Below, piece by piece: positions 25,997-35,400 of a stretch of 64,000 nucleotides of DNA (positions are counted from its first letter, which is position 1; the number at the start of each line of letters is the position of its first letter). Under the pieces are notes generated by a model. It saw nothing but the letters and a program-made list of their open reading frames with translations. It was not told the DNA's origin and made no database searches. The position numbers and the translations under genes were made by a program. Source of the DNA: CAWIJK01 sp963836375 (GTDB lineage Bacteria; Actinomycetota; Acidimicrobiia; Acidimicrobiales; RAAP-2); the NCBI GenBank assembly GCA_963836375.1, contig CAWIJK010000001.1:434001-498000 (forward strand), read 5' to 3'.

Positions 25997-28687
25997 TCAC
26001 CGTGGGGCGGCTCGATCGACGCGCAGTGCGCTGAACGGCGGGCCCTCGAACATCGTCGCCGGGAGGGCGTCGCCGGCGCCCCGGTGCACGGTCACCGGCA
26101 CCGCCGCGCCGTCGGCCGTCGCCTCGGTACCCTCCAACCCGTAGAGGACGACCCGGACCCGCTCTGGCGGGGCGAAGCCGCCGCTCTGCTCCCAGCGCAG
26201 GGTCCGCTCGGCCAGCTCGAAGCGGTCCAGCCGGGATGGCCCGTCGCCGTCGCCGGCGTCGTCGTATCCCTCGCCCCACGCCGAGCCCCCCTGGTCGGCG
26301 AAGCAGTGCAACGACAAGAGCCGGGGGCCGTGGCCGGCGGTGAGCAGGCCGGGGTCGGGGCCGCCCGGGTCGACCCATCCGTCGTCGAGCACGAGCACCG
26401 TCCCGGCCCGCACGAACAGGACCGGCTGGCCGGCCGGCGTGTCCACCGTCACCGACCTGCCCCCGACCACCTCGGTGACCGGGTCCGGTGCCGCGGGGTC
26501 CCGGGGAGCGCCGTCGGGGCCGCCGGCCGCCATGGCCGGCACCGGGCGCCACCTGAACCACCGGCCGGCCGGGAGGGGGACGGCCCGGCGGCGCGACCCG
26601 GGCGACAGGGCGGGGGCGACGAGGAGGGCATCGCCGAGGAGGTAGGCGTCGTCGACCCCGAAGAGCCCGGGGTCGACCGACGAGCCGGCGGCGGCCCTCG
26701 GGGCCCCCGCCGCCGGCGGCGGGGCCGGCCAGTCGAGAGGGCGCACCAGGGGGTGGCCGGTGTCGGCCGCCCGGCGGGCCAGCGTGTAGAGGTAGGGAAC
26801 CAGCCGGTAGCGCAAGCAGATCAGCCGGTCGATGGCACCCCGGTAGGGCTCGGGAAAGCGCCACGGTTCGCGCGAGGGGGACCCGAGCACGCAGTGGGAG
26901 CGGCAGAAGGGCATCAGCACGGATAGCTCGAGCCAGCGCACGAACAGCTCGGGGGTGGGCACACCGCTGAACCCGCCGATGTCCGAGCCGGTGTAGGCCA
27001 CGCCCGACAGCCCGAGGCCGACCGCGGTGGCCACCTGCTGGCGGAGGCCGGCCCAGGACGACTCGACGTCGGCCGTCCAGTTCCAGGCGTGCCGCTGGAC
27101 CCCGGCCCAACCAGCCCGCGAGAGGAGGAACGGCCGGCGCTCCGGTGCGTGGGCCGCCATCGCCTCGAAACCCGCCGCGTTCATGAGCTGCCCGTAGGGG
27201 TTGTGGCACTCCCGGTGGTCGCCCCCGCGCCCCTCGGCGCAGTGGCGGGTCCCCACCGGCACCGTCCGGTCGCCCCACAAAGTGATCGACGTCGGTTCGT
27301 TCATGTCGTGCCACACCCCGGCGACCCCAGCGTCCAGCAGCCGCCGGTACCAGCCGGACCACCACCGCCGGGTCGCCGGGTCGGTGAAGTCGGGGAAGGC
27401 GGCCGGTCCGGGCCAGACCACGCCGATCAGCGGCTCGCCATCGTCGCCGACGAGGAAGCGCCCGTCGCGTCGCCCCTCACTGAAGACGTCGTAGGACGGG
27501 TCGACCTTGACCGCCGGGTCGACGATGGTCACCACCCGGGTCCCGCGCCCGGCGACCTCGTCGACGAGGGAACCGAGGTCGGGGAAGGACAGCGGGTCGA
27601 CCGTGAAGACCCGGTAGCCGTCCATGTAGTCGATGTCGAGGTGGACCGCGCTCAGGGGCACGCCCTCGGCGGCGAATCCCTCGACGACCTCGCGGACGTC
27701 GGCCTCGTCCTTGTAACCCCACTTGCACTGGTGGAAGCCGAGGGCCCAGCGCGGAGGCATCGGGGGTCGACCGGTCAGGGCGCTGTAGCGCTCGAGCAGG
27801 CGGGGTAGCGGGCCGCCGACCACGTACTCGCGCAGCATCCCGCCCGAGAAGGTCAGCTCGGCCATCGGCGTCGTGCCGGGCCGGCCCTCGGCGGCGTCGA
27901 TGCGCACCGTGGCGTCGTAGGGGTTCTCGAAGAAGCTCAGCACGTCACCCTCGGGGTGGAGGCCGACCAGGACCGGGATGCCGCAGTAGAGGGGGTCCTC
28001 GCCCGGGCCGTAGGCCCCACCCGGGTCCCGGTTCCACAGACGGTGGGTCGTGCCCCGCAGGTCGAGCGGCGAGGCCTGCTCCCCCAGTCCGCAGACCCGC
28101 TCGCCCGGCCGCAGCAGGCTGCGGGCGGTCCGGGCGGGCCCCCGGCGCAGCGGGGGGAGCGAGTGGCGCACCAGGTTCCCAGCCCGGTCGACCACCCGCA
28201 CCGAGCCGTCGGCTGCCACCTCCACGGCCAGGGCCCCACTGGCCAGGGTGACCCCCCCGCCGTCGGGGCCCTCGCCCCCGACCGTCACGTTGACCGGGTC
28301 GAGCGCCTGGCCCGGTTGGGCCAGGGCCCACGGGAGCGGGGGCTCTCCGGCACCCCAGCTCACTCGAACGACATCGTCGGCCAGGAAGACGACCTCGAGC
28401 TCGCTCTCGGTGAAGCGGCACCGGGCGCCCACGACACCGGTCCCCCCGCCGAGCGCGCGGAAAGCGGGGTCCGAGGCATCGAGGGGATCGACCGAGACGA
28501 GCCGACCCGGTCCCCTGGTCGGCCCGGGCCGGCCGGCGGCCCGCTCGTCACGGCGCTTGGCGGCGGCCATGCGCACCGAGTTGGCCACGATGGCGGCCGA
28601 GGTGGCCGGGCCCAGGTCGGCGACCTCGCGCACCGACAGCACCAGCTTCATCAGGGCCCGACGGACCGGGCTGCTCGTGCCGGGCAC
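25997..28687 (-). CDS. Glycoside hydrolase family 31 protein (alpha-glucosidase/xylosidase type)
   Basis: 896 residues. The GH31 nucleophile Asp is in GVWHDMNEPTS (about residue 459), and the acid/base Asp is in WTADVESSW (about 537). YTGSDIGGFSG (about 566) is also conserved. An N-terminal beta domain and C-terminal beta domains complete the layout. No signal peptide is apparent, so it is probably cytoplasmic. TAAGGT (28694-28699) six bases before the GTG suggests a leaderless message. Linkage specificity cannot be read. It converges on the ABC permease gene. Confidence 0.94.
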   Translation of the reverse strand: MPGTSSPVRRALMKLVLSVREVADLGPATSAAIVANSVRMAAAKRRDERAAGRPGPTRGPGRLVSVDPLDASDPAFRALGGGTGVVGARCRFTESELEVVFLADDVVRVSWGAGEPPLPWALAQPGQALDPVNVTVGGEGPDGGGVTLASGALAVEVAADGSVRVVDRAGNLVRHSLPPLRRGPARTARSLLRPGERVCGLGEQASPLDLRGTTHRLWNRDPGGAYGPGEDPLYCGIPVLVGLHPEGDVLSFFENPYDATVRIDAAEGRPGTTPMAELTFSGGMLREYVVGGPLPRLLERYSALTGRPPMPPRWALGFHQCKWGYKDEADVREVVEGFAAEGVPLSAVHLDIDYMDGYRVFTVDPLSFPDLGSLVDEVAGRGTRVVTIVDPAVKVDPSYDVFSEGRRDGRFLVGDDGEPLIGVVWPGPAAFPDFTDPATRRWWSGWYRRLLDAGVAGVWHDMNEPTSITLWGDRTVPVGTRHCAEGRGGDHRECHNPYGQLMNAAGFEAMAAHAPERRPFLLSRAGWAGVQRHAWNWTADVESSWAGLRQQVATAVGLGLSGVAYTGSDIGGFSGVPTPELFVRWLELSVLMPFCRSHCVLGSPSREPWRFPEPYRGAIDRLICLRYRLVPYLYTLARRAADTGHPLVRPLDWPAPPPAAGAPRAAAGSSVDPGLFGVDDAYLLGDALLVAPALSPGSRRRAVPLPAGRWFRWRPVPAMAAGGPDGAPRDPAAPDPVTEVVGGRSVTVDTPAGQPVLFVRAGTVLVLDDGWVDPGGPDPGLLTAGHGPRLLSLHCFADQGGSAWGEGYDDAGDGDGPSRLDRFELAERTLRWEQSGGFAPPERVRVVLYGLEGTEATADGAAVPVTVHRGAGDALPATMFEGPPFSALRVDRAAPR

Positions 28688-28693
28688 GGCCGG

Positions 28694-28699
28694 ACCTTA
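28694..28699 (-). promoter_or_regulatory. Candidate leaderless -10 element (TAAGGT)
   Basis: TAAGGT on the minus strand, six bases before the GTG of the GH31 gene. Confidence 0.45.
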
Positions 28700-28877
28700 T
28701 CGGGCACCGGGCGGAGAAGCCCCAGGTCGTGGCGGTGGGGCGCACCGGGCGCCGCCGGGGGAGACCCCGGTGACCCCCAGACACCGGACGGCGAAGCCGC
28801 CGCGCTAGCTTTGCACCTGCCATGCACAAAGCGGCGCAGCGGGTCGGCGGGGGGAGCGTGTCCCGGGGACGGGGGGG

Positions 28878-29906
28878 ATGGCGGACCCCGTGGCCCACGG
28901 GCGGCGGCGACTTGGCCCCAACCCGGTGGAGCTCGTCCGCGACCAGTACCGCCGTCAGGTCTCAAAGACGCCCGACATCCGGATGGTTCCCGGCGTCATG
29001 CGGGTGTCGGGCCGGCGCCTGCGCTTCGCGGTCTCCGACAACGAGGAGGCCTTCGGGCCTGAGGGCCCGGGCAGCCCTCCGATCTGGGCCGTCAACATCC
29101 ACGGCTACTTCGCCGGCGGCGCGATGTACTGGCGCGAGAGCGCCCGGGTGGCCGAGCGGCTCGGGTGGCGCGTGGTCAACCCGAGCCTCCCGGGCTTCGG
29201 AGGCAGCGACCCGTTCGAGTGGAACGAGGTGACCATCGAGGCGATGGCCGAGCAGGTCCGGCTCATCCTCGAGCGGGTCGGCGCCGGGCCGGTCGTCCTC
29301 CTCGGGCACTCCATGGGCGGGGCGGTGGCCGTCCGTTACGCCCACGACCACCCCGAGAACACCCTGGGCATCTTGTACCGCGACGGGGTGGCCACCCCGG
29401 CCTGGAAGGTGCGCCGGGGCCTGCTGCCGGCCCTGATGGCCCCGATCTCCCCCGAGGCGGCCCCCCTCGTCGACATGATGGCCGCGGTCGTCTTGGACAC
29501 CCCGGACCTGTTCATCGGTCGCATGTACTCAACGATGCGCTCTGTCCTGCCCGACATCCGGCGCAATGTGGCGACCATGACTCGGACCCTGCCGGTCGGG
29601 AGCATGCTCATGACGGTGGACCTGCGGCCCGAAGTCCGGCGCCTGGCCGCCCAGAACCTGCCCATCCTCCCGTTGTGGGGCTGCTTCGACCGGGTGGCCA
29701 CCGCGGCGACGGCGGCGGAGTTCTCCGAATGCGTCCGGGTCCCCACCCAGTGGGTGCCCGGCGGCCATTCGTGGATGCTGGCCCGCCCCGGCGGCCAGGC
29801 CGACGTGCTGGTCCACCTGCCGGCCGGCCGCCAGTTCATGGGCGAAGTGGAGGACCGGTGGCGGCGGATGAACAGCCGTCAGCGGTCCCTGCGCGCCGTG
29901 CCGTAG
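28878..29906 (+). CDS. Alpha/beta fold hydrolase
   Basis: 342 residues. The oxyanion region is INIHGYFAGG-like (VNIHGYFAGGAMYW), the nucleophile elbow is GHSMGGAVAV with Ser, and the catalytic His is in VPGGHSWML near residue 295. It differs from the Asp-type hydrolase at 944-1756. Substrate unknown; esterase or lipase-like activity is most likely. TAGCTT at 28806-28811 is a possible -10 element for a message with a leader of about 60 bases. The 3' end overlaps the convergent proline-rich gene by 28 bases. Confidence 0.87.
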   Translation: MADPVAHGRRRLGPNPVELVRDQYRRQVSKTPDIRMVPGVMRVSGRRLRFAVSDNEEAFGPEGPGSPPIWAVNIHGYFAGGAMYWRESARVAERLGWRVVNPSLPGFGGSDPFEWNEVTIEAMAEQVRLILERVGAGPVVLLGHSMGGAVAVRYAHDHPENTLGILYRDGVATPAWKVRRGLLPALMAPISPEAAPLVDMMAAVVLDTPDLFIGRMYSTMRSVLPDIRRNVATMTRTLPVGSMLMTVDLRPEVRRLAAQNLPILPLWGCFDRVATAATAAEFSECVRVPTQWVPGGHSWMLARPGGQADVLVHLPAGRQFMGEVEDRWRRMNSRQRSLRAVP

Positions 29907-31462
29907 CCAGGGGTCCCCCCGGTCCGCTGCTCAGCGCCGATGCCGTTCGGGCCACGGCCCCGGCCTCCGGCCTCGTGCGACACGGACGGGGCCGTGGATG
30001 GGTTCGTGAGGCCGGCGAGCGTCATTCCCCCGTGTCCAGACGCTCCGCTCGGTCCCGGGTCGACAAGCCCGGGTCGGCCTGCGTCCCGGGCATGGTCGGC
30101 CCGGACGCTGACCGATGGCGAGCTCTGCGCCGGGGGAGGCCTCCTCACCGATCCCAGAAAATTGGCCAGCAGCAAGGAGACGACGATGACGATGACCACG
30201 ACGGCGTAGCGCCTGGCCAGCGCCAGGACGGGGCCGGCACCGCGTCGGTCGACGGGCACGGGCTCCGGGGCGACCTCGACCTCCTCTTCGTCCTCGGGAG
30301 GTTCTTGCGGCGGGAGGGAGGTTACGTCGATCGCGGTGACGTCGATCGGTGCAGTGGACGTGCGGGCGGCCGCGGCTCGCCGGTCGAACGTCGTCGCGGC
30401 GTCGGAGGAGGGCGGAGGGTTCACCGAGGAGTCGACGTCGCTCGGGGAAGGAGGCGGTGGCGGTGTTGGCCCACCGGGGGGCGGGCGATAGCCCGGAGGC
30501 GATGGAGTCGGCCCACCGGGGGGCGGGCGATAGCCCGGAGGCGGTGGCGGTGTTGGCCCACCGGGGGGCGGGCGATAGCCCGGAGGCGGTGGCGGCGTTG
30601 GCCCACCGGCGGGCGGGCGATAGCCCGGAGGCGATGGAGTCGGCCCACCGGCGGGCGGGCGATAGCCCGGTGGTGGTGGCGTTCGCCCACCGGGGGGCGG
30701 GCGATAGCCCGGAGGCGGTGGAGCCGCCCCACCGGCGGGCGGGCGATAGCCCGGTGGTGGTGGCGTTCGTCCACCGGGGGGAGGCAGATAGCCCGGTGGT
30801 GGAGTTGGCCCACCGGGGGCCGGACGGTAGCCCGGTGGTGGTGGCGTTCGCCCACCGGGGGGAGGCAGATAGCCCGGTGGTGGAGTTGGCCCACCGGGAG
30901 CCGGACGGTAGCCCGGTGGCGGTGGCGTTCGCCCACCGTGGGGAGGCAGATAGCCCGGTGGTGGAGTTGGCCCACCGGGAGCCGGACGGTAGCCCGGTGG
31001 CGGTGGCGCGGCCCAAGGAGTCTGCGGCGGCGGTGGTGGCGGTGGCGGTGGCGGTGGTGGCGGTGGCGGTGGCGGTGGCGGTGGCGAGATCAGCGGAGCG
31101 GTCGGAGCGCCGGGTCCGTACGCCGCCGGTGGCGAGGGTTGGACCGACGTTGGCGCCGCCAATGGCCGGGAAGGCGCTGGCGGCGAAGGTCGGTCACCCG
31201 GGGGAGACGCTGGCTGAGGGGACTGCGTGGACCGAAGCGGAGCGCCTCGTGGGGACGACACGTACCCGGTGGGCGGCGGCGGGCCGGGAGTCCACGGCGG
31301 GACCGGGGGTGGCGGAAGGGGAACCGACCCGTACCCGGGGGGAGGAGGAGGTGGCGGGGGCGGAGGTGGGGGGGGAAGTGGAGCCGACTCGTACCCGCGA
31401 GGCGGAGGCGGCGGGGGCGGCGGGGGCGGCGGGGGCGGCGGGGGCGGCGGGGGATTCGACAT
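29879..31462 (-). CDS. Proline-rich repeat protein with a single C-terminal membrane segment
   Basis: 527 residues from the ATG at 31462, which overlaps the livG stop as TGATG. Residues 1-160 contain several uninterrupted Pro tracts; residues about 160-345 are 16 or so PPPGYRPxxGG-type repeats of 13-15 residues. An acidic stretch (EDEEEVEVAPEPVP) is followed by one hydrophobic segment, YAVVVIVIVVSLLLANFL (about residue 425), and a Gly/Ser-rich tail of about 85 residues. The topology is probably a long cytoplasmic Pro-rich arm with a short outer tail. No family is recognised. The tight coupling to livG suggests production with the transporter. Confidence 0.7.
   Translation of the reverse strand: MSNPPPPPPPPPPPPPPPPPPRGYESAPLPPPPPPPPPPPPPGYGSVPLPPPPVPPWTPGPPPPTGYVSSPRGAPLRSTQSPQPASPPGDRPSPPAPSRPLAAPTSVQPSPPAAYGPGAPTAPLISPPPPPPPPPPPPPPPPPPPPQTPWAAPPPPGYRPAPGGPTPPPGYLPPHGGRTPPPPGYRPAPGGPTPPPGYLPPPGGRTPPPPGYRPAPGGPTPPPGYLPPPGGRTPPPPGYRPPAGGAAPPPPGYRPPPGGRTPPPPGYRPPAGGPTPSPPGYRPPAGGPTPPPPPGYRPPPGGPTPPPPPGYRPPPGGPTPSPPGYRPPPGGPTPPPPPSPSDVDSSVNPPPSSDAATTFDRRAAAARTSTAPIDVTAIDVTSLPPQEPPEDEEEVEVAPEPVPVDRRGAGPVLALARRYAVVVIVIVVSLLLANFLGSVRRPPPAQSSPSVSVRADHARDAGRPGLVDPGPSGASGHGGMTLAGLTNPSTAPSVSHEAGGRGRGPNGIGAEQRTGGTPGYGTARRDR
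30455..31015 (-). repeat. Tandem repeat array encoding PPPGYRPxxGG units
   Basis: About 16 imperfect units of 39-45 bases occur, each with a GGGCTATC- or GGGCTACC-type core (PGYR or PGYL codons) flanked by Pro codons. The units keep the minus-strand frame. Copy number is likely variable and assembly here may be fragile. Pure GGCGGT-type runs adjoin at 31021-31085, and GGGGGC-type runs at 31390-31455. Confidence 0.9.
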
Positions 31463-32430
31463 CAACCACCAACCGTTGCACCAGACCGGAACGGCTCTGC
31501 GACTCCGTCGGTCGGGCGGAATCCCGACCGCACCGCCGCCGCGGCGCCCAGGTAGGCCGCCACGACCGCGGGATCGGCGAGAACGTCGGTGGTCTCGCCT
31601 TCGGCGATGATCTCCCCGAGGTGCATGCAGATCATCCGGTCGGCGAGCGATGAGACCAGCGGGACGTCGTGTTCGATGATGATAAACGCCGCCCCCGTCT
31701 CCTCGCGCAACCCGAGAAGCAGCTCGCCCAGGGCCTCCCCCTCCCGCTGGGCAATGCCCGACGTCGGTTCGTCCAGGAGGAGCACGCGGGGCCCGTGGGC
31801 CACGCCGCAGGCGAGCTCGACGATCCTCCTCGTTCCGGTCGACAGTTCGGAGATAAACGAATCTCGGAACCGCTCGATGCCGAATTCGGAGAGGAGCTGC
31901 TCGGTGCGGATCTTCACCGTCTCCTCAGACCGCTCCGACTGGGCCAAGGCCAGGGCTGAGGCCAGGGGGTCCCGCACCGGCACGAACTGCTCGAGTGCAG
32001 TGGCAATGGCCTCGTTGACGGTCATCGACGGCCACAGCCGGGCGTCTTGGAAGACCCGACCGAGTCCCCGGTTCGCCCTCTGGGTCGGTGACAGGTGGGT
32101 GACGTCGCGACCGTCCATGGTGACGTAGCCCGAGTCCGACCGGACGTAGCCCGAGCCGACATCGAAAAGCGTGGTCTTCCCTGCGCCGTTCGATCCAATG
32201 ATGCCGAGGATCTCCCCTGGCGCCACCGAAAGCGAGACGTCGGTGAGAGCCGACACCCCTCCGAAGTGCTTCGTCACCCCGGCGACGGAGAACGCCGGGG
32301 CCACGACGACCCCGTTGTCCTCGGGCTCCTGGCGCCCGATGGCCGGCACCCCCGGGGCGAATCCGGTCGGGGCGGCCGGGGGGACGCTGTGGGGGGTGGC
32401 CGGGCTGTCCAGTCCGACCAGGGCGGCCAC
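31462..32430 (-). CDS. livG: Branched-chain amino acid-type ABC transporter ATP-binding protein (LivG-like)
   Basis: 322 residues from GTG. Walker A is GSNGAGKTT, the signature is LSTGTRRIVELA, Walker B is VLLLDEPTSGIA and the switch His is in IIIEHDV. The first 45 residues are a Pro/Ala-rich extension. The same reading frame is open and has coding-like codon use for at least 60 bases before this GTG, with an AGAGG five bases upstream. It may therefore be the last part of a longer LivH-LivM-LivF-LivG polypeptide. The stop is joined to the next gene as TGATG. Confidence 0.9.
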   Translation of the reverse strand: MAALVGLDSPATPHSVPPAAPTGFAPGVPAIGRQEPEDNGVVVAPAFSVAGVTKHFGGVSALTDVSLSVAPGEILGIIGSNGAGKTTLFDVGSGYVRSDSGYVTMDGRDVTHLSPTQRANRGLGRVFQDARLWPSMTVNEAIATALEQFVPVRDPLASALALAQSERSEETVKIRTEQLLSEFGIERFRDSFISELSTGTRRIVELACGVAHGPRVLLLDEPTSGIAQREGEALGELLLGLREETGAAFIIIEHDVPLVSSLADRMICMHLGEIIAEGETTDVLADPAVVAAYLGAAAAVRSGFRPTDGVAEPFRSGATVGG

Positions 32431-35400
32431 GACCGCCTCTGATGTTCTGCGGTGGTCGACCGGGCCGCCGCTGGCCTCGTGTTTGCGCTTCGCGCGCCCT
32501 GTCGGCCGCGTGGAGGAAGACCGAGCGCAATAGCTCGGGCTGACGGGAGAGGTCTGGAGTGGGTCCGCTGAAACGGACCCGGCCCCGCTCCATGAAGATG
32601 GCCCGGTTGGAGATCGCCGTCGCCACGTTGACCGACTGCTCCACCACCACGATGGTCACGCCGCTGGCGGCCAGAGACCGGATCACCTCCAAGAGGTCCG
32701 CCACGACGGAGGGCGCCAGTCCGAGGGACAACTCATCGATCATGAGGACCTTCGGCCGGCACAGGAGGGCCTGACCCAGCGCCAACATCTGTTGCTCTCC
32801 ACCAGACAGGAGCCCAGCCCGCTGGTGCAGTCGCGCCCTGAGCACCGGGAAGAGCGTCAGTATCCGTTCGGTTGCCGCGTTGGCGAACGCCTCGTCCTTG
32901 TGGTGGCGACGCGCCGTCCAGCTGGCCAATCTGAGGTTCTCTGCCACGGTGAGCGACGTGAAGATGCCTCGACCGCCGAGCACCGTGACCAGCCCGGCGC
33001 GGACCCGTTCGATCGGCCCCTGTCGGGTGATGTCGCGGCCCATGAAACTGACCCGGCCCTTGGTCGGCCGCAGCAACCCCGAGATCGTCCGCAGCACGGT
33101 CGTCTTACCGGCTCCGTTGGTCCCCAACAGTGCGACGATCTCACGTTGGGCCACTCCCAGGCCGATGTCGAAGAGCACCTGGGAGTCTCCGTAGCCGGCA
33201 TCGACGCCGGCCACGGCTACGAGTGCCGGGCGACCACCCGGGGGGCCGGTATCGGGAGCTGCCCCCGCACCCGGCGTCACGGCGCCGCGTACCTCGAGGT
33301 CCTCGAGTGCTCCCAGTCGGAGCGCCGCGTCGTGGGCGAGATCGGGGGGGCTCCCGGCATCCGGGACCTCGGTGACGGGGCCGGCGACCCCGGCCGGGTA
33401 CCGCCGCGGCGACATCGGATCGGACCCCGGACCCTCCACCACCTCGGGGACCAGTGCGTCGCCGGTCCGCGACAGGCCCTTCGCCCGGGCCACCCGGGCG
33501 ACGGCCCAGTCCCGGCCGCGGAACAAGAGTCCCCCGAGGCCCTCTGGGAACAGGGTGAGGACCACCAGGACGCCGGCGCCGGTCCCCAGCAGCTGCCAGG
33601 TCGGGTCGCCCGCCGTCGAGACGATGGTGAAGTAGACCGCCCCGAGAACCCCGCCGGTGATCGAACCCAGACCGCCGATCACCACCATGATGAAGGCGTT
33701 GATCGAATAGTCCGCCGAGAGCCCCTGGGACGAGATCCCCGACTGGTAGACGATGTAGACGGCCCCGGCGATCCCGGCGATGAACCCTGAGGTGCCGAAG
33801 GCCAGCAGCTTGGAGCGCAGCGGGCTGATCCCGTAGGCGGCCGACGCCCGCGAGTTGTCCCGGACGGCGATGATCGCCCGGGCCGACCGCGACCGTCGGA
33901 GGTTGAAGGCGACCATGATCCCGACGAGGAGGACGGCCAGGGAAACTTCGTAGAGCCAGTCGGGGTCCAAGATGTCCAGACTGACGCGCTCGAAGAGGTC
34001 CTGGGGACCGACCCGGCTCGGGTCCAGCCACGGGAAGTACTGCGAGGAGAGGATGAAGTCCGACATCACCACCGCGAAGGCCAGCGTGACGACGGCCAGA
34101 GCCGTCCCCTCGAGCCGTAGGGCGGGCAGGCCGATCAGGACGGCCAGGGCGGCCCCGGCCGCACCGCCCAGGAGCAGGGCGGCCAGGAACGGGAGGTGGA
34201 GGTGCACCATGAGGGCCCCGGCCAGACAGGCCCCCATGCCGGCGATCGCCACCTGACCCAGGCTGATCTGGCCCGCCCAGCCGGTGAGGATGACCAGTGA
34301 GACACCGATCGTGGCGTAGACCGCGCAGTAGATGCCGTCGTTGACCATTGACTGGCTGGCGAAGAAAGGCAGGGCCACGGCCACCGCGGCCACCAGACAG
34401 GCCAGGATCACCCGCCCGGCGACGATGCGGGGCTCCCGGCGCAAGATGTTGGGGATGGGCGCCACCTCGCGCACAGCGACGTAGTCGCCCAGTCCGGTCC
34501 CGGTGACCCGGGTCGTCTCCTCCCGGCCGAGCCACCTGCGGATCAACGGAACGAGCACCAGCCCGGCCAGGATCAGGACGAAGAGCGCAACCTCTGAGTA
34601 GACGTAGGTGTGGTAGCTGTAGAAGACCGTCGCCTGCACGACACCGATCACCAACGACCAGGCGAAGGCCGCCGGCAGCGACTCCATGCCGGCCAGGACG
34701 AACGCCGCCAGGGGCACGAGCATCGACTGGGCCAGGCTGAAGGTTCCGAGCGAGACCCCGTTGATCGGCTGGGACAAGATCGCTCCGATGCCCGAGAGCC
34801 CGGCGGCGACCATCCAGGTGATCCGGCTGAGCCGGCGCACTGGTATGCCGAGCAGCTGGGCCTGGTCGTTGGAGTCGGCAGCGCCCCGGATGGCCATCCC
34901 GGTGTCGGTCCGGATGAAGAACCAGTAGAGGGCGAGGAGGACGACCGGCACCACGATGATGGCGACCAGGTAGTCACCGGTGAACGTGTAGGGGTCCACC
35001 GAGAAGGTGAACCTGAAGGGGGTCGTGAAGGTCGAGAGGGGGAGGAGGTTGCCGTTGAAGAGGTGGGGCATCTCGATGGCCGCCACCCCGAGCACCTGGG
35101 CGATGCCGATGGTGACCACCGTCACGACGAGCCGGGGTGAGCGGGCGAAGCGCCAGTTGATGAACAGGTCGACCACATAGCCGGTCAGCACGGCCAGTCC
35201 CACACCCATGGGCACCGCAACCCAGTAGCTGCTCAGGACCGGGACCCTCGAGCCGGCGACCAGCAGGACGGTGAGGGCCGCGGCCAGCCCTCCGAGCGCC
35301 GTCTGGGCGAAGTTGATCACCCTGATCGCCCGGTAGACGAGGATGAGCCCCATGGCGATGAGCGCGTTGAGACCTCCCAGGACCAGTCCCTGCACCACGA

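Noticed and set aside
30455..31015. CRISPR array or minisatellite without coding role
   Set aside because: The units keep frame in the minus-strand proline-rich gene and have no spacer structure.
29165..31555. A 796-codon plus-strand reading frame across the repeat array
   Set aside because: Its product is Arg/Trp/Gly repeats with no known fold. It is antisense to the coupled proline-rich gene, and open frames on both strands are expected in GC-rich repeats.
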